Positions 33,413 through 43,228 of a stretch of DNA of 64,000 nucleotides are shown in pieces. The stretch comes from Gloeothece verrucosa PCC 7822 (lineage in GTDB: Bacteria; Cyanobacteriota; Cyanobacteriia; Cyanobacteriales; Microcystaceae), in NCBI RefSeq assembly GCF_000147335.1, contig NC_014501.1, positions 1,488,001-1,552,000 of the forward strand. The letters are read 5' to 3'. Positions within the stretch are counted from its first letter, which is position 1. The number at the start of each line of letters is the position of its first letter. Below the pieces are notes generated by a model, which saw only the letters and a program-made list of their open reading frames with translations, did not search any database and had not been told where the DNA came from. Both the position numbers and the translations under genes were made by a program.

Positions 33413-36400
33413 GTAGGGATTTCAAACAAACTTAATTGAATATATTTATTAGACGGGTTCTCTTCAACTTGTGGATTCAAACGGATTAAAGATTCATGGT
33501 CTTCAAACCAAAGTTCTGAACTGCCGGCATATTTATGATCAGCCATTAACCATTGTTGAAACACTTCTTCTCTGCCATCATTAGGCTGAACTAATTGATA
33601 AACTCTAACTCTTTTTTTCTGCAAACTTTCACAGCGAATACAGGTTAAACTATAACCGATTTTATCTAAAAGCTGCCGAATAATAGTCACTGGACTTGCA
33701 TTTTTAGCAATGCCAATGCCTAGAATAGTTTTAATTTCTAAACGATTAGAAAGAGCGAGAGCCGCCATAGCCTTTAAATCTTCATCAATATTGCGTAACT
33801 CTCGTTGTGGATCAGCTAAAAGCACAGGAATACCTAAGACTTCCATTGTGCCAATAGCCGCCCCCATCTGAGAGCCATTAAAATCGGGAAGAAAGAGACT
33901 ACCATGACCTATTTGAAGTAATTTTTTTGCCACTATTGTATCTCTATCTGCCAAAAAAGAACGACCTATTGTCAGAAAATAATGTAATCGGAGTTGTTGA
34001 TACCATCCTTGGTCATCTTGAATAACTAATTGAGCCGTCACGGGAATTCCATAACGTTTTTTTAAATCAAATTTTCTTAATTCTCGTCTTTGGGTAGCTG
34101 TTTTAACGAGACTTTTGTTTAAGCTAAAATATTCTTGTTCATTGAGATTTTTCGCTTGGGCAATTGCTTCACATTCAGCCTGATAATTTTGTTTTCTAAC
34201 TTCATTAATGGCTTCTGTTAATTGATTTTGAGACGGAGAAGCTTTCTGACTTTCTTGCTTTAAAGATAATTCTTGAGGTGAGCGAGTAACTTTGATTATT
34301 GGATGATTTTCTGCTTGCAGGATCGCTAATACTGCCTCTCGATAATTGATCATTGAGGCGTTAACCCTAACTGCCATTTTCGCCCAACAGAGTAATGATT
34401 CCGCTTGAAATCCCGTATCAAAATCGTCTATAGAGTCAAAATCGGCTTGTTGTAGCAGCCGCATATTCAGTTGAGTTAAACGATGTCCAGAAGTGAGTAA
34501 ATTAGGAATAGATGTGGAACCATTTCCGATCTGATTAAACCCATAATTAGCTACCCATATATAGCGAGGAATATTATCTCTAATTCGGCTCAATCCCTGA
34601 CAGACAGAGGAAGAAGTTTGTATGCCTTGGGCAATGCACCACACCGAGGTAAAATGCCCTTTTAAATCAATACTGACTCCGGTTTCAATGGAAGGACTAC
34701 ATAAAACTACGTCATAGTTGACTAAAATTTCATCGAGATGGGTAATGCAGTTATAAGCCGCTTGAGTCGGATCGGCTAAAGATTCTGAATCTAGACGCAG
34801 TATTTTCAGTGTTGGGAATTGTTTTTTTAAATAAGCTTCTAAGCTTAAAGTTCCCCATTGACTGGTTAATTTTTGTGCTGATAAACAAATAAAGGGTTTG
34901 CCGCCTTGCTGAATATGTTTGACTAAATCTTTTACCAATTTTTTGGGAGTCGTATCTTGATAATTATAGACTTTCCAGGTATTATTTTCTTCGGGTTTCC
35001 ATTGGTTATCAATAATATAAGGAAGAAACGACACCCCCGCTAAATTCATGAGATAGTTAAGGGAAATATCACTCAAGTCGGCATCGGCAATAAAAACTTT
35101 TCCTTCTCCCCCTAAAACATTTTGCATGAGGGTTTTTAAAGATTTCAAAATAGCCACTCGATTTCCTTTACAAGTATCTGAGTTTAACCCATGCCAAAGC
35201 ACTTGCTCCACTTCATCAATAATGACCACTCCATTTGACCAATTAGCGGCTTGAAATTGAGCTTGAGAATGGGGATGAAGCGAATCAAGACATAATCCAT
35301 AGCCTAAGCATTGGTGGTCAGTCTTATCCCGAACTTCAGTAATATATTTAATTCCGAAGCGATGACATAATTCTTCCACCAATTTGACCCGATGTCCGAT
35401 GACTAAAACCCATTGCTGACGTGATAAAGCTTGCTTGACAATCTTTTCAAGAAATTGTGTTTTGCCGGTTCCTTTTGGGGATTTAATGGCGATCAGTTTT
35501 TCGTTTTCAGGAATAGAAATATTGTCAAGATATCGACAGTTAAGTTCTAAGCTAGGATGATAAGTTAGTTGAGATAATTGTTGGGCTTTCCAGGTATCTA
35601 AGGACACCGCTTTTTTATAGGCTAAATCAAAAGCTTTTTGTCCTTCATTAGCCATTAAATCATCTACGCCTTTTCCTTGTTGAGGGTTCCAAGTAATGAC
35701 TTTAACCGTACAAGCGGCTTGAGTTAATAAATAACCTAATTTGCGGATGGCACTATTCACCGCTTTGATGGTAGAAGGTTTAGTATCTTGATCAAAAGTA
35801 ATGTAAATTTGTCGCCCTGGGGTGGCTAATTTTTCTAATTGGGGAATGAGGCGAGATTTGCCGATGCGTTCCCCTTGTTCATTTTTCGGGGTACGATAAC
35901 CATTATGAACCCCAGGAAGGGCAATAGCCGCATAACCGGCACTGAGTAATGCTCCTGCTTTTTTGGCTCCTTCTGTAATACATAACGGAATAGTAGGATT
36001 CTCCATTAACCACTGCCAAAATTGCCTATTATCTTGACTTTTATGCGTATTCTGTGGTATATTATCTATCCCTGAACGATGAGCGATTTGTTGCCAAAGA
36101 TGTGGCGGGACGCGCAAAGCAAACAGCCCGCTAGGGGTTGCCGGCGGATGTTCATATTTAATCAGTTTGTTGAAACTCGAGCGCGGAAATTTGGGTTTAA
36201 AGCAGCCCCACAAGTCATCTTCGCCGGTGAGTAAGTCAACACCCGAACACCACCATCCCCCCTCTTGAGTATGTTGATAGCGTTTAAGAATGTAGCTACT
36301 GACTCGTCCATCGTTGCGCCTGGGGAGTTCATCAGAGTAAAGGAGATATTCTTGAGCGATAGAACCCTCTAAAGCATTGACATTGAGTCGGGTTAATTGT

Positions 36401-36441
36401 TCATCGACACCACTTTTTTGCCACTCTAATAGATAGTTCAT
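33409..36441 (-). CDS. CyRepA1-type plasmid replication protein (DUF3854, helicase-like)
   Basis: A 1010-aa protein that I recognise as the cyanobacterial plasmid replication initiator family typified by CyRepA1 of Synechocystis plasmids. The N-terminal DUF3854/Toprim-like part holds LCITEGAKKAGALLSAGYAAIALPG and ITFDQDTKP. A helicase-like part follows, with P-loop AIKSPKGTGKTQ at about 320 and DEVEQ as Walker B near 410, then SIETGVSID and QGLSRIRDN, typical of SF2-like motifs V/VI. Length is full for the family and no stop or frameshift interrupts it. It is unusual beside birA and other housekeeping genes; either a plasmid integrated here or the family also has chromosomal copies. No partition or mobilisation genes flank it. 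Confidence 0.85.
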   Translation of the reverse strand: MNYLLEWQKSGVDEQLTRLNVNALEGSIAQEYLLYSDELPRRNDGRVSSYILKRYQHTQEGGWWCSGVDLLTGEDDLWGCFKPKFPRSSFNKLIKYEHPPATPSGLFALRVPPHLWQQIAHRSGIDNIPQNTHKSQDNRQFWQWLMENPTIPLCITEGAKKAGALLSAGYAAIALPGVHNGYRTPKNEQGERIGKSRLIPQLEKLATPGRQIYITFDQDTKPSTIKAVNSAIRKLGYLLTQAACTVKVITWNPQQGKGVDDLMANEGQKAFDLAYKKAVSLDTWKAQQLSQLTYHPSLELNCRYLDNISIPENEKLIAIKSPKGTGKTQFLEKIVKQALSRQQWVLVIGHRVKLVEELCHRFGIKYITEVRDKTDHQCLGYGLCLDSLHPHSQAQFQAANWSNGVVIIDEVEQVLWHGLNSDTCKGNRVAILKSLKTLMQNVLGGEGKVFIADADLSDISLNYLMNLAGVSFLPYIIDNQWKPEENNTWKVYNYQDTTPKKLVKDLVKHIQQGGKPFICLSAQKLTSQWGTLSLEAYLKKQFPTLKILRLDSESLADPTQAAYNCITHLDEILVNYDVVLCSPSIETGVSIDLKGHFTSVWCIAQGIQTSSSVCQGLSRIRDNIPRYIWVANYGFNQIGNGSTSIPNLLTSGHRLTQLNMRLLQQADFDSIDDFDTGFQAESLLCWAKMAVRVNASMINYREAVLAILQAENHPIIKVTRSPQELSLKQESQKASPSQNQLTEAINEVRKQNYQAECEAIAQAKNLNEQEYFSLNKSLVKTATQRRELRKFDLKKRYGIPVTAQLVIQDDQGWYQQLRLHYFLTIGRSFLADRDTIVAKKLLQIGHGSLFLPDFNGSQMGAAIGTMEVLGIPVLLADPQRELRNIDEDLKAMAALALSNRLEIKTILGIGIAKNASPVTIIRQLLDKIGYSLTCIRCESLQKKRVRVYQLVQPNDGREEVFQQWLMADHKYAGSSELWFEDHESLIRLNPQVEENPSNKYIQLSLFEIPT

Positions 36442-36557
36442 CGCTTAACTCCGGGGATCAATTCAACCTGATAACCCTATATATAGCGTTTTTAAAAAAA
36501 ATTTTTCACATTTATACTATACATAGGGATGTTTATTATAGCAGAGTTGGGAAATTA
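36442..36557. promoter_or_regulatory. Divergent upstream region of CyRepA1 and birA
   Basis: A 116-bp, very AT-rich stretch with TATATATAG, an A8/T-rich run and TATACTATACATA. It should hold both promoters. CyRepA1 origins lie close to the gene in known plasmids, so this AT-rich segment is a candidate vestigial origin, without direct proof. Confidence 0.3.
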
Positions 36558-37349
36558 GTGATATTAAATCAACAGAAACTAGACAAGGCTTTAGGGAAGG
36601 TAATGACGGCTCAACAAAGGCAGCAACTCTCATGTTATCTGTTTGATAGGATTGATTCTACCAATGAAATCCTCGCTCAACTGATAGAACAAGGAACTCA
36701 GCCGCCAATGGTAGCCATAGCCACTGAACAAACTGCTGGTAGGGGGCAATGGGGCAGAAAATGGCAATCTCTGCCGGGGGGACTATATTTATCGATGGCT
36801 TTAAGGGTTGAAATTGCTGCACAGGATGCCCCTCATCTCACCTTATTTACCGCAGCCGGAATTGCCGAGACGCTGCGGCGTTACCATATTCCGGTTGGGC
36901 TGAAATGGCCCAATGATTTAATCTTAAAGGGACGCAAACTAGGCGGCATTAAAAGCGAAACTCGGATAAATCAAGGCCTGATTACTTCTGCCGTCATCGG
37001 GGTGGGCATCAATTGGACAAATCCCGTCCCAGAAGTAGGCATTAATTTACAATCTTATCTTCAAGAGCAGCCAACAGCCTCGATAAACTCTTTAGAAGAG
37101 TTAGCGGCTCTCACCATTGGCGGGATTTTAGCAGGATATGAACGTTATATTCAAAAAGGAATAGAAATCATCTTGGATGACTATTTAAAATGCTTGCAAA
37201 GTCTAGGTAAGAAAGTTATGGTAAATGGGAGCTTAGGAACTGTAGTGGGCGTAAGCAGCCAAGGAGAATTACAAGTTCGCCTGTACTCCCCTGGTGCAAT
37301 GACACAACTGTCTCTACCACCTGGTACAATAACTCTTGGCTATGATTAA
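36558..37349 (+). CDS. birA: Biotin--[acetyl-CoA-carboxylase] ligase
   Basis: A 263-aa group I biotin protein ligase lacking the DNA-binding N-terminus of E. coli BirA. Motifs: DSTNEI (about 33-38), EQTAGRGQWGRKWQS with the biotinyl-AMP loop, GLYLSMAL, LKWPNDLIL and GRKLGGIKSE. A C-terminal SH3-like domain ends in TITLGYD. It starts with GTG. It attaches biotin to the carboxyl carrier protein of acetyl-CoA carboxylase. Confidence 0.94.
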   Translation: MILNQQKLDKALGKVMTAQQRQQLSCYLFDRIDSTNEILAQLIEQGTQPPMVAIATEQTAGRGQWGRKWQSLPGGLYLSMALRVEIAAQDAPHLTLFTAAGIAETLRRYHIPVGLKWPNDLILKGRKLGGIKSETRINQGLITSAVIGVGINWTNPVPEVGINLQSYLQEQPTASINSLEELAALTIGGILAGYERYIQKGIEIILDDYLKCLQSLGKKVMVNGSLGTVVGVSSQGELQVRLYSPGAMTQLSLPPGTITLGYD

Positions 37350-37454
37350 GACTATAGATAGAAAAAAATCAAAGATGTTCCTGACCCCCCTGTGGGTTAA
37401 ATTCCAACCCTAATCCGATCACGTTTAAAGTTTAGTGTGAGAAGTGAGGAGAAA

Positions 37455-38930
37455 ATGTTACGAAAATCTTCCCAGGGATTTAATCCCTTCAATAGTTTCT
37501 CGAGTTCCCTAATGCTCAAAGGCAGTACAGCGTTTCTCGGTGCCATCAGTCTCTTGAGTAGCGGCTTAATTTTCACGCCACAGCGAGTAGGAGCAACCGA
37601 TGATGTGGTAGTGATTCCAGAAACTTCTGCCCCTACAGCAGCAGCAGAACCAGTTGCAGCACCGCCTGCCACTCAAACACCGGTCATTATTCCTAAAGCT
37701 AGACCCCAAATAGCACCTGAACGAACCACCATTGTTAAACCTGCGGCTCCTTTAAAACCGGTAATTTTTAAAGTCGAACCTAAACCGGCACCGGTAAAAG
37801 CGCCTAATAGCGCCAACAATCAAGTACAATTATCGGCCCCGAGAATTTCAGTTCCCCAGGTTAAACAGGTATCTAGCCCAATCATGCCCCAAGTTCAAAC
37901 GGGCAACAATCAGAATTTCGCTAATGGGATAGAGACGGGCAAAAATACCTACATTGACACGGCTCAATATGGGGGCAATGCTCCTAACACCTATTCGGCT
38001 CCGGCAGCAGTGGTATTAACAGAGCGCTCTACCGGCTGTCAAACCATTTCCCAAAATGGCGGTTTAAGCGGTGGATGCGGCGCGGTTTCTCGACGACAGT
38101 CGCCTGAACAGACGAGAATGAGTAGAATAGCGGCCACAACACAAAAAGCGATGCCTCCCCGAAATTTGACCATCGCTCGTTCTTTAACCGTTGCCAGACA
38201 ATATAATCAGCCCACTGCGCCGAGCCGAAATTTGATTGCTTCGAGTGATATTAAGAGTATCCGAGTGGCACAGCCAATTTATTCAACCCTAGTCACCCAA
38301 CCGGTTAATACAACACCTCAAAGAATCAATGACTCTCAAGTGGTGAGCTTGCAACCCATTGAAATGAATGGGCTAAAAATTGCGCTTGCTCCTGTTCCCC
38401 GCTACAACCGTTCAGCCGAAATGGGGATAGAGACACAAGCGGCTCCCACAACTCATAAAACTGACCTAATCTTTCCTTTACCCATTCCCGCGAGAATTAC
38501 CTCAGCCTTTGGCTGGCGGGTTCATCCCATCACAGGAGGAGGCAGAATGCACGAAGGAACAGATATTGGCGCTCCTCTGGGTACCCCTGTGTTAGCGGCT
38601 TATCCGGGTGAAGTCGCGGTAGCTGGTCCTGTAGGGGGTTATGGATTACTGGTTATTTTACGCCATTTAGACGGTAAGCAAGAGTCTCGTTATGGTCACC
38701 TCTCGGAAATTTATGTACAACCGGGTCAACAGGTAGAACAAGGCGCTGTCATTGGACGGGTTGGAAGTACCGGATTTTCAACCGGGCCTCACCTCCATTT
38801 TGAATGGCGATATCTAACACAAGACGGTTGGGTAGCTGTGGATGCTGGAACTCATCTAGAGTATGCTTTAGAAAACTTGATTGAGTCTATGTCAGTAGCC
38901 AACAAAACTACCCCTAACAAACAAGGCTAA
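37455..38930 (+). CDS. Exported M23 (LytM-type) peptidase family protein
   Basis: A 491-aa envelope protein. ATG 37455 is supported by AGGAG 5 nt upstream (an in-frame GTG at 37437 is worse). A signal-like hydrophobic segment at about 20-45 is followed by a long Pro/Ala/Val-rich, low-complexity linker (to about 340). The C-terminal M23 domain has HEGTDIGAPLGTPV, GLLVILRHLDG, RYGHLSEIYVQPGQ and HLHFEW, i.e. the HxxxD and HxH zinc ligands are kept, so an active glycyl-glycine or cross-link endopeptidase is plausible. Role: peptidoglycan remodelling. It is followed by a terminator. Confidence 0.9.
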   Translation: MLRKSSQGFNPFNSFSSSLMLKGSTAFLGAISLLSSGLIFTPQRVGATDDVVVIPETSAPTAAAEPVAAPPATQTPVIIPKARPQIAPERTTIVKPAAPLKPVIFKVEPKPAPVKAPNSANNQVQLSAPRISVPQVKQVSSPIMPQVQTGNNQNFANGIETGKNTYIDTAQYGGNAPNTYSAPAAVVLTERSTGCQTISQNGGLSGGCGAVSRRQSPEQTRMSRIAATTQKAMPPRNLTIARSLTVARQYNQPTAPSRNLIASSDIKSIRVAQPIYSTLVTQPVNTTPQRINDSQVVSLQPIEMNGLKIALAPVPRYNRSAEMGIETQAAPTTHKTDLIFPLPIPARITSAFGWRVHPITGGGRMHEGTDIGAPLGTPVLAAYPGEVAVAGPVGGYGLLVILRHLDGKQESRYGHLSEIYVQPGQQVEQGAVIGRVGSTGFSTGPHLHFEWRYLTQDGWVAVDAGTHLEYALENLIESMSVANKTTPNKQG

Positions 38931-38983
38931 GGAAAATCTTTTTTGAGATAGAGTCAATAAACATCACTAAGCCATTTTAGCCG

Positions 38984-39013
38984 CCCGATTTTACCGAAAA
39001 GTCGGGTTGTTTC
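38984..39013 (+). terminator. Terminator after the M23 gene
   Basis: CCCGATTTT-ACCG-AAAAGTCGGG with one bulged base, followed by TTGTTTCTT. It is a 9-bp stem with an imperfect T-tract. Confidence 0.65.
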
Positions 39014-39087
39014 TTGGGTTTAATTATTAAATAATAAGTTTATATCCCTTTGTTTTAACTAAAGCTGTTATTAGCAGCTTAAATTCA

Positions 39088-39966
39088 ATGCCACAGCCAT
39101 CTCCCTCGGTTTTTGAATTCGAGGTTATCACCCTTAATGCAGTAGGTCAGGAGATAAACCGTTATCATAGTGTCACCCAATCTACACTTTTCAATCTAGA
39201 TAATGATGTCACCTTAGAAATGGTTGTCATTCCTGGTGGAACTTTTCTGATGGGTTCACCAGATACAGAAGAAGGTTCCCATCCGTCTCAGGGTCCACAA
39301 CATTTAGTGACTGTCAAGCCCTTTTTAATGGGTAAATATCCCATTACCCAAGCGCAATGGCAAACCGTCGCTAAATTCCCAAAAGTGAATCAACCGCTTA
39401 ACCCCAACCCCTCGAACTTTCAAGGCCATAACCGTCCTGTAGAACAGGTGTCTTGGTACGAGGCCCAGGAATTTTGTGCTAGGTTATCTCAATATACGGG
39501 TTATCATTACCGCTTACCCAGCGAAGCGGAGTGGGAATATGCTTGTCGCGCGGGCACTCTTACGCCTTTCCATTTTGGAGAAACTATGACAACTCAATTA
39601 GCCAACTATTCAGGCGTAAATTGGGAGTATAATGGCAAGATTTGCAGTAAAGGTTATTATGGCAACGGACCTTTAGGAGAAGATCGCAGAGAAACCACCC
39701 CCGTAGACTATTTCAAAGCCGCTAATCAATTTGGGTTATATGATCTGCATGGTAATGTCAGAGAATGGTGTGCTGATTATTGGCATGATAATTATACTGG
39801 AAGTGCAACAGATGGTTCAGTATGGATACTCAATGGCGATGAAACTAAACGTGTGCTAAGAGGGGGGTCTTGGAATACTGGACCAAAAAAATGTCGTTCG
39901 GCTTATCGAGTGAAATTTTCCCCGGATGCTTCTTTATATGATCTTGGGTTTCGTGTCGTTTATTGA
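39088..39966 (+). CDS. Formylglycine-generating-enzyme-like (SUMF1 family) protein
   Basis: A 292-aa protein of the FGE-sulfatase family. Conserved stretches run in order: MVVIPGGTFLMGSP, HLVTVKPFLMGKYPITQAQW, PVEQVSWYEAQEFCARLS, YRLPSEAEWEYACRAG, NQFGLYDLHGNVREWCADYW and RVLRGGSWN...CRSAYR. No signal peptide is present. The domain also occurs in proteins without formylglycine activity (non-catalytic or C-type-lectin-like uses). With no sulfatase nearby, the function is open. The AEC transporter gene follows 9 bp downstream. Confidence 0.86.
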   Translation: MPQPSPSVFEFEVITLNAVGQEINRYHSVTQSTLFNLDNDVTLEMVVIPGGTFLMGSPDTEEGSHPSQGPQHLVTVKPFLMGKYPITQAQWQTVAKFPKVNQPLNPNPSNFQGHNRPVEQVSWYEAQEFCARLSQYTGYHYRLPSEAEWEYACRAGTLTPFHFGETMTTQLANYSGVNWEYNGKICSKGYYGNGPLGEDRRETTPVDYFKAANQFGLYDLHGNVREWCADYWHDNYTGSATDGSVWILNGDETKRVLRGGSWNTGPKKCRSAYRVKFSPDASLYDLGFRVVY

Positions 39967-39975
39967 TAGTTAATT

Positions 39976-40873
39976 ATGACCGCTTTGACTGCTCTTTTGC
40001 CGGCTGTTATTCCAGTGGGTTTTATTATTTTGATTGGGGTTATTGCTAGCAAATTTTTACCATTAGAATTACAAACCCTAAATCAACTCACAGTTTATAT
40101 TCTTGCCCCGGCTTTAGTCGCTGATGGTTTATATAGAACGACTCTATCGGTTCAAAGTGCCAGCAGTTTATTAGTGGGCTTTACCTTAATTTCTCTTCTG
40201 GTTTACAGCTTAGTTTATATTGTTAGTAAACTGTTTAAATTGTCTTCCGAAACCGAAAAAAGTTTGCTAGCCACTAGCTTACTTCCCCAATAATGGAAAT
40301 ATGGGGTTACCGGTGATTGCTTTCGCTTTAGGACAGGAAGGATTAGAACGGGCTATTATTTATATGATTGGCTCTAGTATTTTGCTGTTTGGTATTGCGC
40401 CGGCTTTGTTAAAAGGGGAAGGGTTTAGTTATGGTCTTCGCATGACTCTAAAACTCCCTTTAATTTGGGCTATGGTGGGCGGTTTAAGTTTACGGGTATT
40501 CTCTATTCAGCTTCCTTTTGGGCTAGATACAGCGATTGAGCAATTGGGTGCTTCTGCTATCCCTTTAGCTTTAATTATTTTAGGAATGCAGTTATCTAAT
40601 ACTCAGTTTAAATTAAAAAAATATGAAATTTTAGCCACCGGAATTCGTTTATTCATTGCTCCTTTAATTGCCTATGGAGTTGGTTATTTTTTAGGGTTAA
40701 AGGGGTTAGATTTACAGGTCTTAATCTTACAAACTGCTATGCCAGCCGCCGTTAATAGTGTGGTTTTAGTAACTGAATTTGGCGGCGATGCTCATAAAGT
40801 AGCGCGGACTATTGTTGTGACAACGATCGTTAGTTTTTTGACGCTTCCTATGGCTCTCTGGTTATCTAAATAA
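39976..40873 (+). pseudogene. AEC-family (auxin-efflux-carrier-like) permease, frameshifted
   Basis: Two adjacent frames (39976-40293 and 40301-40873) encode the N- and C-terminal parts of one permease of about 298 aa. In frame one the protein ends ...SLLPQ-stop. Removing one C from the run CCCC at 40285-40288 gives SLLPNNGNMGLP, the expected loop of this family, and joins directly to the second frame. Both halves otherwise look intact: five helices plus five helices, full family length. This is either a recent single-base insertion in a homopolymer or a sequencing error. AEC proteins export or import small anions and organic acids; the substrate here is unknown. Confidence 0.9.
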
Positions 40874-40890
40874 AGTCAAAATCAAAAAAA

Positions 40891-42102
40891 TTATCGTTTA
40901 GACAATACCTCTTCATAGCGCTTTCCGGATTGTTCCCAAGTATATTCTTGCTCAATTAAATCTCGTCCGTTACGGGATAATTCGGCTCTCAATTGTGCAT
41001 CTTCAAATAAGCGGCTAATCTGCGTTACATATTCCTCAATACGATTAGCCCGTAAGGCCCTAATAGGAACATCAGAACTATCTACCTTTAATCCTTCTAA
41101 CCCGCGATCACTAGCCACAACTGGTACACCCGCCGCCATCGCTTCTAGGGTTTTATTTTTAATACCAAAACCCGACCGCATAGGCACAACACAAACAGTC
41201 GCCTGATGTAAATATTCTGCCATAGAAGGCACTCGACCGGTTACCGTAATTCCAGGACGTTGAGCTAATTCTAGTACAGCCGGTGAGGGTTTGGAACCGA
41301 GGATCACTAGGGTAGTATCAGGATATTTTTCTTGTAAAATCGGCAAAATTTCTAAACTAAAAAATCTTGCCATATCAATATTTACTACATAGTCCATCAG
41401 GCCAGCAATAATTAATTGATGTCCCCCTGGATCGACTTGACGATAGGGGAAAAGCTCAAGATCAACGCCATTAGGAATAATGGTAATCTCTCCTGGAGGA
41501 TTAAATAATTGTATCTGAGTTCGGTCTTCTTCGGTCGTTACAACAAGATTTGAGAACTTTTGACAAAATTTTTGCTCATAGCGTTTGAGTAAAGGAAGAT
41601 AAAAGCGATCACGCAAGGGATTTTCTGCGGTATTAGTTTCTAGTTGATTTAAGCAAGTTTTATAGACAGAACTATGAATATTAACGACGGTTTTTAACGC
41701 CTGTTTCCATTCAGGACGAACATAAATTTGATTAACACTATGTTCGCAGGTGATTACATCATAACTTTTTTGGGCAACGGCCAGGTCGAGCCACTGCTGA
41801 ATTTCGGGATTATAGATAAATAAAACATTAGGGGGTGTTCCCTCCCGCCAAAATTGTATTAATCGTTTAATTTTGCTATTGAGATTTTTTTCAACGGAGT
41901 CCCGACGCGGGAATATTTTTAATTCTTTTACCCATTGCTGTAATTCTTCAATTTGGCTCGCACTGACATCGAGTCCTTTTTGAGTTATTAAAGTAATCTC
42001 ATGGTTTTGAGTTAAATATTTTAATAAATTAAAAGTTCTTACTGGTGTTCCTCCTAGGCTTGGAGGATAAGGAAAAGTCGAAGATAACATTAAAATTTTC
42101 AT
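40891..42102 (-). CDS. GT4-family glycosyltransferase
   Basis: A 403-aa GT-B-fold glycosyltransferase. The N-terminal GGTPVRTFNLLKYL binds the acceptor side. The C-terminal GT4 region has IIPNGVDLELF, LVILGSKPS, VTGRVPSMAEYLHQATVCVVPMRSGFGIKNKTLEAMAAGVPVVASDRGLEGL with the usual E-x7-E type donor site, and a closing HEYTWEQ-like EYTWEQSG. It is convergent with the AEC gene and 51 bp downstream of gmd, so it is probably in a glycan operon. Donor and acceptor unknown; GDP-sugars are plausible beside gmd. Confidence 0.9.
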   Translation of the reverse strand: MKILMLSSTFPYPPSLGGTPVRTFNLLKYLTQNHEITLITQKGLDVSASQIEELQQWVKELKIFPRRDSVEKNLNSKIKRLIQFWREGTPPNVLFIYNPEIQQWLDLAVAQKSYDVITCEHSVNQIYVRPEWKQALKTVVNIHSSVYKTCLNQLETNTAENPLRDRFYLPLLKRYEQKFCQKFSNLVVTTEEDRTQIQLFNPPGEITIIPNGVDLELFPYRQVDPGGHQLIIAGLMDYVVNIDMARFFSLEILPILQEKYPDTTLVILGSKPSPAVLELAQRPGITVTGRVPSMAEYLHQATVCVVPMRSGFGIKNKTLEAMAAGVPVVASDRGLEGLKVDSSDVPIRALRANRIEEYVTQISRLFEDAQLRAELSRNGRDLIEQEYTWEQSGKRYEEVLSKR

Positions 42103-42153
42103 AATTTTTCTTCCTTATACCCTTTTTTTTAAAAACCTAAATATCTGATATAA

Positions 42154-43116
42154 TTAAAAATTAACTTTTCTATCTTCCACCATCATTTTAACAATATCAG
42201 GCATTTTATATTGCGCTTTCCATCCTAATTGTTCTCTTGCTTTAGCTGGATTTCCTCGACTAATCGCTAAATCAGTGGGTCTTAATAAACTTTGATCAGT
42301 GATCAGATGATCTTGCCAGTTTAACCCGACACAAGCAAACGCTTCAGCAACAAATTGTTTTAAAGAATAACTTTGCCCTGTAGCAATTACATAATCATTG
42401 GGTTGCTCTTTTTGTAACATCAAATACATGGCTTCTACATATTCAGGGGCCCATCCCCAATCTCTTTCAATACTAATATTCCCTAAATGCAGAGTTTCTC
42501 TAATTCCTTGAGCGATATCACAAGCCGCCGCAATGATTTTCTGTGTCACAAATCTTTCAGGCCTTAAAGGTGACTCATGATTAAAAAGAATACCAGAACA
42601 AGCAAAGATTCCATAAGCTTCTCGGTAGTTGGCGACTTCCCAAAAAGCCGTTGCTTTAGCTACTGCATAGGGACTTCTCGGACGAAAAGGCGTGCTTTCA
42701 GTAGCGGCTGTATCTCCAATATCTCCAAAACATTCACTCGAGCCGGCGTTATAAAACTTGATCGGGGCACCAGTAAAACGAATGGCTTCTAAAAGATTTA
42801 ATGTTCCTGTAGCAATACTTTCTAGAGTTTCTACGGGTTGCTCAAAAGAAAGTCCTACCGAACTTTGTCCAGCTAGATTATAGACTTCATCAGGTTGGAC
42901 TTTTAACAAGACCTGTAAAACACTCCGAAAATCATTAGAAGCCATCGATACTAATTTAATTTTCTCTTTAATTCCTAGACGAATTAAATTGCTGAAAGAG
43001 GACATTTGAGCATCCCGTGATGTGCCGCAAACTTCATAACCTTTATTGAGCAGCAATTGAGCTAAATAAGCCCCATCTTGTCCTGATACCCCGCAAATTA
43101 AAGCTTTTTTAGTCAT
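42154..43116 (-). CDS. gmd: GDP-mannose 4,6-dehydratase
   Basis: A 320-aa extended short-chain dehydrogenase making GDP-4-keto-6-deoxy-D-mannose, the precursor of GDP-fucose, GDP-rhamnose and related sugars. NAD(P) motif GVSGQDGAYLAQ at 9-20, YNLAGQSSVG, NAGSSECFGD, catalytic YAVAK, and the Gmd marker NHESPLRPERFVTQKI. The C-terminal end resembles the short Rmd-like forms. The start codon ATGACT is itself part of the heptanucleotide array immediately upstream, and there is no Shine-Dalgarno. It is followed by the GT4 gene. Confidence 0.93.
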   Translation of the reverse strand: MTKKALICGVSGQDGAYLAQLLLNKGYEVCGTSRDAQMSSFSNLIRLGIKEKIKLVSMASNDFRSVLQVLLKVQPDEVYNLAGQSSVGLSFEQPVETLESIATGTLNLLEAIRFTGAPIKFYNAGSSECFGDIGDTAATESTPFRPRSPYAVAKATAFWEVANYREAYGIFACSGILFNHESPLRPERFVTQKIIAAACDIAQGIRETLHLGNISIERDWGWAPEYVEAMYLMLQKEQPNDYVIATGQSYSLKQFVAEAFACVGLNWQDHLITDQSLLRPTDLAISRGNPAKAREQLGWKAQYKMPDIVKMMVEDRKVNF

Positions 43117-43221
43117 TAGTTATTAGTCATTAGTCATTAGTTATTAGTTATTAGTCATTAGTCATTAGTCATTAGTCATTAGTCATTAGTCATTAGGTAG
43201 CTCTTGCTTGTGTCCATTAGT
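43110..43221. repeat. STRR heptanucleotide array B with conserved core
   Basis: About a dozen tandem TTAGTCA/TTAGTTA heptamers (43110-43196) end in the core TAGGTAGCTC-TTGCTTGTGTCCATTAG (43195-43221). The array separates gmd from the GT2 gene and supplies the gmd start codon on the minus strand. Confidence 0.9.
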
Positions 43222-43228
43222 TGTGATA

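Noticed and set aside
43110..43200. Heptamer array as a CRISPR or origin iteron set
   Set aside because: Seven-base direct repeats without spacers match cyanobacterial STRR arrays; the same units occur at three other gene borders.
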